NCBI GenBank assembly: GCA_964652975.1
Contig: CAZZCN010000031.1
Coordinates: forward strand, 1 to 32,755
Reading direction: 5' to 3'
DNA: 32,755 nucleotides
Source of the DNA: CAZZCN01 sp964652975
GTDB taxonomy: Bacteria > Bacillota > Clostridia > Saccharofermentanales > UBA5734
Made by a program: the position numbers and the translations under genes. Under the pieces are notes generated by a model. That model was not told the DNA's origin. It worked only from the letters and a program-made list of their open reading frames with translations, and did not search any database. Of this stretch, positions 1 to 7,468 are shown one piece after another (position 1 is the stretch's first letter; each line of letters begins with the position of its first letter).

Positions 1-50
1 CCAAAATACCTGGCTGGTAACGGCCCGGGAAAATAGGTCTTCGCCGGATT
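1..50 (+). rRNA. rrf: 5S ribosomal RNA, 3' end only (partial)
   Basis: The first 50 bases read like the last third of a bacterial 5S rRNA: the TGGCTGGTAACGGCCCGGGA hairpin strand is followed by an AAATAGGTC loop element and a closing CGCCGGA that would pair with the 5' end of the molecule. The 5' part lies outside the window, so the exact 3' end is approximate. A strong intrinsic terminator follows directly, which is what the end of an rRNA operon should show. The call rests on remembered 5S consensus; a covariance-model search would settle it. Confidence 0.75.
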
Positions 51-56
51 TACATC

Positions 57-90
57 AAAACCCTCGGTTTAACTAACCGGGGGTTTTGTT
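57..90 (+). terminator. Intrinsic terminator of the rRNA operon
   Basis: A 13-bp stem (57-69 with 75-87, one G-U pair) encloses the loop TAACT. The right arm ends in four T and runs on into GTTGTT. The position immediately after the 5S rRNA end fits termination of the rRNA transcript. The A-run on the left arm means it could also work weakly on the other strand. Confidence 0.85.
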
Positions 91-118
91 GTTACAAAAA
101 TATTTCACAAAGATGGAT

Positions 119-174
119 ATAAAGAATATAACATAAAGAATACAACATAAAGAATTCAATATAAAAAATCCAGT
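119..174 (+). repeat. 14-bp tandem repeat, four units
   Basis: Four consecutive 14-bp units start at 119, 133, 147 and 161, with consensus ATAAAGAATACAAC; units 1-3 differ at only a few positions and unit 4 is more diverged. The array is A-rich and G-poor and lies between the rRNA terminator and the first ABC-F gene. The rest of 91-357 is AT-rich, with no ORF. It contains a perfect 14-bp palindrome (ATGATATATATCAT, 267-280) inside a weak promoter-like pair (TTGTAA 260-265 and CATAAA 285-290). Confidence 0.7.
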
Positions 175-357
175 ATTAAGGAATTCTGTTCAACAATAAA
201 TGGCAAAACATTAGAAACAATACCAATGAAAATTCCGTATTGTAGATAAAAAGCATTAGTTGTAATATGATATATATCATCAAACATAAACCACTGGTAA
301 TTAACTGTTACATCATGACCTGTAAAAAATAATTATTAATATTTATCGGAGCGAGAA

Positions 358-2253
358 ATGAATATTTTATCAGCGGAAAATCTGACCAAGTCATATTGCG
401 AAAAGAATCTTTTTATCGACGCATCTATCGGAATAGACGAAGGCGAGAAGATCGGCGTTATTGGTATAAACGGAACGGGAAAATCAACTCTTTTAAAAAT
501 CCTGGCAGGGATTGAAAGTGCTGATACCGGCAAGATAATTAAGGGTAACCGGACAGCAATCGAATACCTTCCGCAAAACCCTGCATTTGATTCAAATATT
601 TCTGTTTTACGACAAATATTCAAAGTTGATTCACCTGTGATGAATCTTTTGCGTGAGTACGAAAATGCATTGCATTCCCTCGAAGCAAATCCAGGTGACG
701 AAATCATGACCAGTCAGATAATATCATTGACACAAAGAATGGATCAGATGAAGGCATGGGGCATTGAAAGTGAAGTCAAGACAATTTTGACAAAGCTTGG
801 CATCAATGACTTTGATGCAATAGTAGGTACTCTTTCAGGTGGCCAGCGAAAAAGGATCGCGCTTGCATCCGCTCTTATTAATCCCTCGGACATTCTTATT
901 CTGGATGAGCCGACCAACCAGCTGGATAATATGACCATTGATTGGCTCGAGAACCATTTAATTAATTTCCAAGGTGCGATTTTGATGGTGACGCATGACA
1001 GATACTTTTTGCAAAGGGTTTGTAACCGGATTGTTGAAATTGACAGTGGGCGACTGTATAGTTATCAGAGCGGCTATGAGAAGTATCTGGAGTTAAAGGC
1101 CAAAAGAGAAGAAAGCGAACTGGGATCACAAAGAAAACAGAAAAGTCTTCTCCGCAAAGAACTTGACTGGATGAACCAGGGTCCAAAAGCACGCTCAACA
1201 AAGCAAAGAGCAAGAATTGAGCGTTTTGAACAATTAAATCAGATAAAACAACCGAGTAATGATCAAGGGATAGAGATTAATACAGGAATGACCCGATTGG
1301 GAAAGAAAATCATTGAACTTGAACATGTCGGCAAAGACTATAATGGTATTAAGTATATTGACGACTTGAACTATAATATTTTGCGCGATGACAGAATAGG
1401 AATAATCGGAGCCAATGGAATAGGCAAATCAACACTACTTAAAATTATTGCAGGCGATCTGCAGCCGGATCGAGGCAACGTGAATATCGGGGATACGGTT
1501 AAAATCGGATTTTTTCGACAAGAAAATGAAGATATCGACGAAAGCATGAGAGTCATAGAATATATCAGGAGCCAGGCTGAATACATAACTAATGATGACG
1601 GACAGATAAGTGCAGCAAAAATGCTAGAAAAATTCTTGTTTCCACCAACAACTCACTGGCAATCGATATCCAAACTTTCAGGTGGAGAAAAAAGACGACT
1701 TTATCTTCTTATAATTCTGATGAGCGCTCCCAATGTGATTCTTTTGGATGAACCGACAAATGATCTCGATATAATGACACTCACTATTCTTGAAAGCTAT
1801 TTGAATGATTTTAAAGGTGCGGTAATAGTCATTTCCCATGACAGATATTTTCTCGACAGGGTAGCTGACAACCTGTTCATTTTTGAAGGTGATGCGGTAA
1901 TAAACAGATATCAAGGCAATTACAGCGATTATTACGAGGCAAAAAAAGAAGAAAGTCTTCTAAAACGAGAAGATATGGTAAAGGAACAAAGAAATGATTT
2001 GAAAGAAAAGGAAAGAGATGAGAAGAAGGTTAAGTTTTCGTACAAGGAACAAAAGGAATTTGACGCCATTGACGTAACAATTTTAAATATAGAAAACCAG
2101 ATCGCGTTAACATCCGCTGAAATTCTGCAAGCTTCGAGTGACTACGTCAGATTACAGGAGCTTTTTGACCAAAAAGAAAAGCTGGAGGAAACGCTTTACA
2201 GGGCAATGGAACGGTGGGTGTATTTAAATGAACTTCATGAATCATTTCAATAG
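358..2253 (+). CDS. ABC-F family ATPase, Uup/YfmR-like
   Basis: This is a soluble protein with two ABC ATPase domains and no membrane segment. Members of the family bind the ribosome and influence peptide-bond formation or stalled translation. Domain 1 has Walker A GINGTGKS (36-43), signature LSGGQ (from 159) and Walker B LDEPTNQLD. Domain 2 has Walker A GANGIGKS (351-358), LSGGE (from 440) and LLDEPTNDLD. The linker carries the basic GPKARSTKQRARIERFEQL stretch typical of Uup/YfmR, and a charged coiled coil forms the C-terminus (about 535-631). The length of 631 aa is normal for this subgroup. The ATG is preceded by CGGAGCGAG. The gene stands alone after the rRNA operon. An antibiotic-resistance ABC-F is a less likely alternative. 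Confidence 0.9.
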   Translation: MNILSAENLTKSYCEKNLFIDASIGIDEGEKIGVIGINGTGKSTLLKILAGIESADTGKIIKGNRTAIEYLPQNPAFDSNISVLRQIFKVDSPVMNLLREYENALHSLEANPGDEIMTSQIISLTQRMDQMKAWGIESEVKTILTKLGINDFDAIVGTLSGGQRKRIALASALINPSDILILDEPTNQLDNMTIDWLENHLINFQGAILMVTHDRYFLQRVCNRIVEIDSGRLYSYQSGYEKYLELKAKREESELGSQRKQKSLLRKELDWMNQGPKARSTKQRARIERFEQLNQIKQPSNDQGIEINTGMTRLGKKIIELEHVGKDYNGIKYIDDLNYNILRDDRIGIIGANGIGKSTLLKIIAGDLQPDRGNVNIGDTVKIGFFRQENEDIDESMRVIEYIRSQAEYITNDDGQISAAKMLEKFLFPPTTHWQSISKLSGGEKRRLYLLIILMSAPNVILLDEPTNDLDIMTLTILESYLNDFKGAVIVISHDRYFLDRVADNLFIFEGDAVINRYQGNYSDYYEAKKEESLLKREDMVKEQRNDLKEKERDEKKVKFSYKEQKEFDAIDVTILNIENQIALTSAEILQASSDYVRLQELFDQKEKLEETLYRAMERWVYLNELHESFQ

Positions 2254-2306
2254 CATAGTTGTTACGAAACCTAGATTTATCGCGTAAATCATCAGTTAAA
2301 GCAATT

Positions 2307-2432
2307 CACCCCCCTGTAAATTCATAGCATGTCTTCCACCTACAAAATTATGAGCATGTCATCCCCTGCAAATTCATAGCATGTCCCCCCCTGCAAATTT
2401 ATCATTGTCACCCCCTGCAAATTTATAATTTG
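2307..2432 (+). repeat. Imperfect 25-27 bp tandem repeats, about five units
   Basis: Five adjacent units start near 2307, 2334, 2361, 2386 and 2411. The core CCCCTGCAAATTCATAGCAT followed by GTC is clear in units 1 and 3, partly preserved in unit 2, and has an altered second half in units 4 and 5. There are no unique spacers between units, so it is not a CRISPR. The last unit overlaps the -35 of the promoter proposed for the downstream importer operon. Short repeats of this kind at an element end are known from IS21-family insertion sequences, but no transposase gene is present, so an IS remnant or a multi-site operator are both possible. The rest of 2254-2565 holds the promoter and leader hairpin listed next. 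Confidence 0.75.
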
Positions 2433-2458
2433 TAAAAATATCTTGCATATGATAATAT
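2430..2458 (+). promoter_or_regulatory. Candidate promoter of the liv-type importer operon
   Basis: TTGTAA (2430-2435) and TAATAT (2453-2458) are separated by 17 bp, and TGA precedes the -10, giving an extended -10. It lies about 108 bp before the binding-protein start, and the last tandem repeat unit reaches into its -35. Confidence 0.45.
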
Positions 2459-2472
2459 GTAAATTATTCATT

Positions 2473-2512
2473 CCGACAACCATTCGAATATTACCCCAAT
2501 TCTTATTGTCGG
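2473..2512 (+). promoter_or_regulatory. Inverted repeat in the leader of the liv-type operon
   Basis: CCGACAA (2473-2479) pairs perfectly with TTGTCGG (2506-2512) around a 26-nt loop that contains the palindrome ATTCGAAT. It falls inside the transcript expected from the 2430-2458 promoter. No U-tract follows, so it is not an obvious terminator; it could be an operator or an RNA element. Confidence 0.35.
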
Positions 2513-2565
2513 GTGTTAGAAAATCATTGTAGTAAAAATGATGTAGAAGGGAAGGAAGGCTGAAA

Positions 2566-3720
2566 ATGAGAAGAAGTATTTTTAAAATGTTAGTTTTTCT
2601 GACAATCATCGTAGTATTGTCACAGCTCACCGTATCATGCAAAGCGAAGGAGACAATCAAGATAGGTGCGATATTTGCCGTAACAGGGCCAGCATCGTTT
2701 CTTGGAGCACCCGAAGAGAAGACCGCAAAAATGGTGGTTGACGAGATCAATAAAAATGGCGGAATTAATGGACAGCAAGTTGAACTGATCGTTAAAGATT
2801 CGGCCGGGTCAACCGAAAACGCTCTGTCGTTTGCGAAGCAGCTGATTGAGGAATCACAAGTCGTTGCAATCATCGGACCTACAACCAGTGGCGAGACGAT
2901 GGCGATAAAGGCTCTTTGTGAAACCTCCAAAGTACCCCTGATATCATGTGCTGCAGCTGAAACCATCGTTAATCCCCAAGCACACTATGTATTCAAAACA
3001 CCACAAAAAGACAGTGATGTAGTGAAGTGGATTTATACTTCCATGAAAACGAAAAGCATCACTAAGATTGGAGTACTTGCATCATTGTCAGGATTTGGCA
3101 AGGGTGGTCTGGCACAGCTTGAGAAGTATGCTGCAGACAACGGTATTACAATCACGGCCAAAGAATCATATGACCCTACAACCACTGACCTTACAGCGCT
3201 ATTAACAAAACTTAAAGATAGTGGTGCGCAGGCTATAATCAACTGGTCGATTGAGCCAGCTCAGTCAATAGTAGCAAAGAATATGAAGCAGCTGAATATG
3301 AGCATTCCGCTATACCAGAGTCACGGGTTTGGAAATATTAAGTATGTTGAGGCCGCCGGTGCAGCTGCAGAAGGAATCATTTTTCCATGTGGCAGATTAC
3401 TGGTTGCTGAGGAACTTCCTGATACAGATCCTCAGAAGAGTGTCTTAATTAAGTATAAGACAGAGTATGAAAAGCTTTATAAAGAAGATGCCAGCACATT
3501 TGGCGGTCACGCTTATGATGCTCTTCTGATATTGAAGACTGCAATTGTAAACGGGAAAAGCACCAAACGCGATGATATTGCCAATGAAATCGAGAAAATA
3601 ACCGGTCTTGCCGGAACAGCAGGTATTTTCAACATGTCCACCACCGACCATTTGGGATTGGGTATGGATTCGCTTTCACTAATAACTGTAAAAGACGGCA
3701 AATTTGTACTATACAAGTAA
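2566..3720 (+). CDS. livJ: Branched-chain-amino-acid-type ABC transporter substrate-binding lipoprotein
   Basis: The protein captures the transported solute outside the membrane and delivers it to the two permeases encoded next. The first 25 residues form a lipoprotein signal peptide: a basic start (MRR), a hydrophobic core and the lipobox LTVSC with Cys25 as lipidation site. The mature part begins KAKETIKIGAIFAVTGP and matches the type I periplasmic-binding fold of the LivJ family (Peripla_BP_6), with the usual SAGSTENALSFAKQLI-like region near 85-105. At 384 aa it has family length. AAGGAAGG lies nine bases before the ATG. It heads a six-gene operon and is separated from the permease genes by a perfect hairpin. 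The true substrate is unknown; the neighbouring CoA ligase makes an aromatic or branched-chain acid possible. Confidence 0.9.
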   Translation: MRRSIFKMLVFLTIIVVLSQLTVSCKAKETIKIGAIFAVTGPASFLGAPEEKTAKMVVDEINKNGGINGQQVELIVKDSAGSTENALSFAKQLIEESQVVAIIGPTTSGETMAIKALCETSKVPLISCAAAETIVNPQAHYVFKTPQKDSDVVKWIYTSMKTKSITKIGVLASLSGFGKGGLAQLEKYAADNGITITAKESYDPTTTDLTALLTKLKDSGAQAIINWSIEPAQSIVAKNMKQLNMSIPLYQSHGFGNIKYVEAAGAAAEGIIFPCGRLLVAEELPDTDPQKSVLIKYKTEYEKLYKEDASTFGGHAYDALLILKTAIVNGKSTKRDDIANEIEKITGLAGTAGIFNMSTTDHLGLGMDSLSLITVKDGKFVLYK

Positions 3721-3734
3721 ATAAAGAAAAAACA

Positions 3735-3760
3735 TGAGGGAAGGTCACGGCCTTCCCTCA
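3735..3760 (+). promoter_or_regulatory. Perfect intercistronic hairpin after the binding-protein gene
   Basis: TGAGGGAAGG (3735-3744) pairs exactly with CCTTCCCTCA (3751-3760) around a 6-nt loop. What follows (ATTATTAAAG) is not a good U-tract, so partial termination or protection of the upstream mRNA from 3' decay is more likely than full termination. It lies 14 bases after the livJ stop and 47 bases before the livH start. Confidence 0.6.
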
Positions 3761-3807
3761 ATTATTAAAGACTTCAATAAATCTGAACCAAGGAGCCAAA
3801 TAATGAG

Positions 3808-4884
3808 ATGTTGATACAGCTTTTTTTCTCCGGGTTAACCTACGGTTGCATTTATGCTATTGTAGCAATTGGATTTAATATAATTTATAATTCCACTGGG
3901 ATAATTAACTTTGCCCAGGGGGAGTTTTTAATGCTAGGCGCTATGCTTTCATATACTTTCAGCTCTTTTTTACCGCTTTGGGCGGCTATTTTAATATCTA
4001 TCGCATTGACAGCTCTTATAGGATCTTTCATTGAATTTGTTTTTATCCGCTCCTTAAGCAAAGTAGGGTTGATCCAGCTTAATCTTCTGACATTCGGAGT
4101 TGTTTTATTAATCTGCTCCATATTATTTCAGCATAAGGCTGAAGCGACTCTGCTTTTTCTTATTGTTACCGGGGGTGCCACGGTTCTGGCGCTTATAGCT
4201 GTAAATGTTTTGTGGAGGGCTTCTGCCAGATTCCGGAAGTTTCTCAATTACAAGGTAAAGCCAAGTGTACTTCTCATGATAGTTGTCACAATCGGATTGT
4301 CGATTATTATACGGGAAATTGCCTTGCAGGTATGGGGGGAACAGGTTAAGACACTTCCTTTTTTCTCAGGAGATGAGACGAGTTCCATTTCTTTTATCGG
4401 CGCTAATTTTTCTCCACAGGTATTATGGGTGTTGGGAATTGCAGGGTTTATTGTTCTTGCATTATCACTGTTTTTTAAATTTACCGTCACTGGTCAGGCC
4501 ATGCGAGGATGTAGCGATACCACGGAGGGAGCAAGTCTATGTGGTATTAATCCGCAGATCATAGTCAATCTTTCCTTTGCATTGAGTGCAGGAATAGGTG
4601 CTTTGGCCGGATCCGCAATAGCACCGTTGACGCAGATACAATATTCGATGGGAAGTGTGCTTGCGATTAAAGGGTTTACCGTGGCTATTTTCGGCGGTCT
4701 TGGCAGCAGCACGGGTGCACTTGTCGCCGGGCTTGTTTTAGGAGTTTTAGAAGCATTTGCCATTGTTATATTTCCAGAAGCATACAAAAACATCATCACA
4801 ATAGGGATACTTTTATTGGTGTTGTTTTTGAAACCAGAGGGTCTTTTCGGAAAGAAGAAATCTCGAACTGTCAAGGAGCTATAA
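3808..4884 (+). CDS. livH: Branched-chain-amino-acid-type ABC transporter permease, LivH-like
   Basis: This integral membrane subunit is one half of the translocation channel. The N-terminus (LTYGCIYAIVAIGFNIIYNSTGIINFAQGEFLML, in overlapping reading) shows the LivH hallmark NFAQGEF near 34-40, and the C-terminal half has the GSALAxxxGxLxG-like helices ending in LKPEGLFGKK. At 358 aa it is longer than the roughly 290-310 aa usual for LivH. The excess is a hydrophobic insertion at about 86-150 that looks like two extra membrane segments, placed before the conserved TIGLSIIIREIALQVWG block. The start chosen is the ATG at 3808, 12 bases after AAGGAG; the ATG at 3803 runs straight into a stop. 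LivM follows after one base. Confidence 0.88.
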   Translation: MLIQLFFSGLTYGCIYAIVAIGFNIIYNSTGIINFAQGEFLMLGAMLSYTFSSFLPLWAAILISIALTALIGSFIEFVFIRSLSKVGLIQLNLLTFGVVLLICSILFQHKAEATLLFLIVTGGATVLALIAVNVLWRASARFRKFLNYKVKPSVLLMIVVTIGLSIIIREIALQVWGEQVKTLPFFSGDETSSISFIGANFSPQVLWVLGIAGFIVLALSLFFKFTVTGQAMRGCSDTTEGASLCGINPQIIVNLSFALSAGIGALAGSAIAPLTQIQYSMGSVLAIKGFTVAIFGGLGSSTGALVAGLVLGVLEAFAIVIFPEAYKNIITIGILLLVLFLKPEGLFGKKKSRTVKEL

Positions 4885-4885
4885 T

Positions 4886-5962
4886 ATGAACATAAAAATA
4901 TATAAACCTCTTGCAGTCTTAATTGTTATTATCGTTATAATCCCCTTTATTACTTCGGTGTCCGGCATCAACTTCTATCTTACCCAGTTTACCATGTCTG
5001 CATATTATTTACTTGTTGCACTTGGACTTTGTATGTTGATGGGCTACACCGGACAGGTTTCGATGGGACAAGCCGGATTTTTTGCGATTGGCGGGTATAC
5101 CTCGGCTTTTCTTACAACCGTTAATCTGTCTGCATACTCCTCCCTCCGGGCTGTGAAAACTTTAAATTCCATTGGGATTCTAGTTGACGGAGAAAACATA
5201 TATGGCGAAAAAATATTATATTTTAATCCATGGGTTGGGTTTTTAGCAGCCATATTATTATCTGTGACAATCGCATATTTTATCGGAATTCCGGTATTAA
5301 AGCTGAAGGGGCATTATCTGGTTATGGCGACAATGAGTTTTGGTGTAGTCATCGAGGTTATTGTGCGTGGCACTCGAATTTTTGGCGGAGCCGATGGTCT
5401 ATCCAATGTCCCTGCGTTTAAGCTCGTTCCCGGACTAAGGGTTGACGGTGATCCAAAGGACAGGGTTATGAATTATTTTATAGCTTGTGTTATTGTTATT
5501 ATAGGACTGATTATACTGATTAATCTTATCAATTCCAGGGTGGGTAGGGCATTGCGATCGCTTCATGACAATGAAGTGGCTTCAAACTCGATGGGAGTCG
5601 ATACCGCGAAATATAAGCTGAACATTTTTATTTTAAGTGCTGTTTTTGCAGCAGTTGCAGGTGTGTTTCTAACCCACTTCAATGCCAGTATCGGACCTGG
5701 GGAGGTTAGTGTAATGAAGTCGGTTCGCTATGTCTCAATAGTTGCGATTGGCGGGATGGCGAATATCTGGGGTACACTTGTCATGGGTTTTATTCTCTTT
5801 TTTCTATCACTTAGAGGTGTTTTCGGAAGTTATGATGACGCGGTGTTTGGTGCTATTCTTATAATTATAATGCTGTTTGCACCGGAAGGATTGCTAAATA
5901 AGAAAATGAAAGAAAAAGAGCAGAAATTCAAGGAAGCTATAAATGGTAGAGTGAAAAGATGA
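4886..5962 (+). CDS. livM: Branched-chain-amino-acid-type ABC transporter permease, LivM-like
   Basis: This is the second channel subunit, partner of the LivH-like protein. Several hydrophobic helices are visible. The family motifs include LGLCMLMGYTGQVSMGQAGF (47-66), the cytoplasmic loop SRVGRALRSLHDNEVASNSMG that contacts the ATPases, and the C-terminal MLFAPEGLL. The length of 358 aa is within the LivM range. A hydrophilic stretch at about 80-112 lies between helices. The ATG is one base after the livH stop, with AAGGAGCT inside the end of livH as ribosome binding site. Its last four bases overlap the start of livG, which points to translational coupling. Confidence 0.9.
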   Translation: MNIKIYKPLAVLIVIIVIIPFITSVSGINFYLTQFTMSAYYLLVALGLCMLMGYTGQVSMGQAGFFAIGGYTSAFLTTVNLSAYSSLRAVKTLNSIGILVDGENIYGEKILYFNPWVGFLAAILLSVTIAYFIGIPVLKLKGHYLVMATMSFGVVIEVIVRGTRIFGGADGLSNVPAFKLVPGLRVDGDPKDRVMNYFIACVIVIIGLIILINLINSRVGRALRSLHDNEVASNSMGVDTAKYKLNIFILSAVFAAVAGVFLTHFNASIGPGEVSVMKSVRYVSIVAIGGMANIWGTLVMGFILFFLSLRGVFGSYDDAVFGAILIIIMLFAPEGLLNKKMKEKEQKFKEAINGRVKR

Positions 5963-6723
5963 AGATATTGGAAGTAAATGAAATTGATTGTTATTTTGGC
6001 GGGCTGCATGCTGTTGATAAGGTTAGCTTTGAGATTGAAAGTGGAATTATCAAGTCAGTTATCGGTCCGAATGGTGCAGGAAAAACCACGCTTTTAAATC
6101 TTATTTCAGGATTGGTTCGCCCTTCTTCCGGGACTGTACACTTTTGTGGCGAGATTATCACGCATATGCTGCCATTCCAAATAGCAAGAAAAGGAATGGT
6201 ACGAACATTTCAAAGCTTGATGCTTTCAAAGCAGATGACAGTTCTTGAGAATGTCATGATTGGGCGTCATACGAAGGGACGTTCCGGGTTTCTATCCTCG
6301 ATTTTGAAACTGCCATCATCCATTAGAGAAGAGAAATCTATTTTGGAAGAATCACTAAAAGCCCTTGAGAAACTTCACATCGTGGAATATAAGGACAAAA
6401 TAGCTGCAAGTATCCCATTTGGAATTCAACGCAGAGTTGAATTTGCAAGAGCGCTTGCCAGTGAGCCGGATCTATTGTTGCTTGACGAGCCTGCATCAGG
6501 ACTCAATATGTACGAAACAAAGGAAATGGGCGCTTTGATTCAGGAAATACGCGAACAAGGAATCTCGATATTGCTAGTTGAGCATGACATGGGGTTGGTT
6601 ATGGATGTTTCTGATGAAATCATAGTTTTGAACTTCGGCAAAAAGATTGCCGAAGGCGATTCGCATTATATACAACACAACGATGAAGTAATAAAAGTAT
6701 ATTTAGGTGATGAAGATGCTTAA
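5959..6723 (+). CDS. livG: ABC transporter ATP-binding protein, LivG-like
   Basis: This is one of the two cytoplasmic ATPases that drive the importer. Walker A is GPNGAGKT (36-43), Walker B is LLLLDEPASGLN, and the H-loop is LVEHDMGLVMDVSDEI. The signature reads IPFGIQRRVEFARALA, where LivG proteins usually have L(P/S)YGQQRR; the first glutamine is replaced by isoleucine, a mild departure in a motif already variable in this family. At 254 aa it has normal length. It starts within an ATGA overlap with livM and overlaps livF at its end. The DEPASGLN sequence and the order after livM make LivG rather than LivF the better name. Confidence 0.9.
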   Translation: MKILEVNEIDCYFGGLHAVDKVSFEIESGIIKSVIGPNGAGKTTLLNLISGLVRPSSGTVHFCGEIITHMLPFQIARKGMVRTFQSLMLSKQMTVLENVMIGRHTKGRSGFLSSILKLPSSIREEKSILEESLKALEKLHIVEYKDKIAASIPFGIQRRVEFARALASEPDLLLLDEPASGLNMYETKEMGALIQEIREQGISILLVEHDMGLVMDVSDEIIVLNFGKKIAEGDSHYIQHNDEVIKVYLGDEDA

Positions 6724-7456
6724 AGTGAGAAACCTGGAATCTGGATATGACGGGATGAGAGTGTTAAAAGGAATATCCATGCATATTTTCGGCGGTGAAA
6801 TCATCGCCATAATCGGAGCAAATGGTGCAGGAAAGACAACATTGATGAGTACTCTGTCTGGTTTCATCAAGCCGCTGGCCGGCAGCATTATTTTTCAAGG
6901 TAACGATATTGCACAAAGCCGCCCCGAAGAAATTGTTTCACTTGGCTGTGCATTGGTTCCAGAAGGACGCAAGCTTTTTTCTAATATGAGTATCAGCGAA
7001 AACCTGAATCTTGGAGCCTACATACTTTACAAGAATAAACAAAAGACCCGGATCAAGGAGGCGCATGAACTTGTATACACACTTTTCCCGAAACTTTATG
7101 AAAGAAAAAGCCAAATCGCGGGCACCTTGTCAGGTGGAGAACAGCAGATGCTGGCCATAGGAAGAGCTTTGATGAGTTTCCCTAAACTGATTATGCTTGA
7201 TGAACCTTCTATGGGCCTCGCGCCGCTTGTTATCAAAGACATACTGGAAAGTTTAGTGCAACTGCGCAATGAGGGGAAGACAATTCTTGTGGTTGAGCAG
7301 AACGCAAAGGCAATATTGAAAATTGCCGATCGGGGATATGTCGTTGAAACCGGGAGTGTTATTTTGGAAGGCACAGGGTTGGAACTTCTTGGGAACAAAG
7401 ATGTGCAACGCGCCTATATAGGAAAAGAATACAGATCAATTGACGAATCCAGATGA
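6716..7456 (+). CDS. livF: ABC transporter ATP-binding protein, LivF-like
   Basis: This is the second ATPase of the importer. The N-terminus MLKVRNLESGYDGMRVLKGI is typical of LivF. Walker A GANGAGKT, signature LSGGEQQMLAIGRALM, Walker B LIMLDEPSMGLAP and H-loop VVEQNAKAIL are all intact. The reading frame is open from a GTG at 6707, with further ATGs at 6710 and 6716. I chose 6716 because AGGTGA lies just upstream and the protein then starts where LivF proteins normally do (246 aa). The start overlaps the end of livG by 8 bases. The CoA-ligase gene follows 12 bases after the stop, so it is almost certainly on the same transcript. Confidence 0.9.
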   Translation: MLKVRNLESGYDGMRVLKGISMHIFGGEIIAIIGANGAGKTTLMSTLSGFIKPLAGSIIFQGNDIAQSRPEEIVSLGCALVPEGRKLFSNMSISENLNLGAYILYKNKQKTRIKEAHELVYTLFPKLYERKSQIAGTLSGGEQQMLAIGRALMSFPKLIMLDEPSMGLAPLVIKDILESLVQLRNEGKTILVVEQNAKAILKIADRGYVVETGSVILEGTGLELLGNKDVQRAYIGKEYRSIDESR

Positions 7457-7468
7457 GGAGGGATTTTT

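Noticed and set aside
2307..2432. CRISPR array
   Set aside because: The 25-27 bp units are directly adjacent with no unique spacers, the copies diverge, and no cas gene is near.
2340..2966. Minus-strand 208-codon ORF
   Set aside because: It lies mostly antisense to the start of the binding-protein gene, shows no family motif and no ribosome binding site; the tandem repeats make up its C-terminal end.
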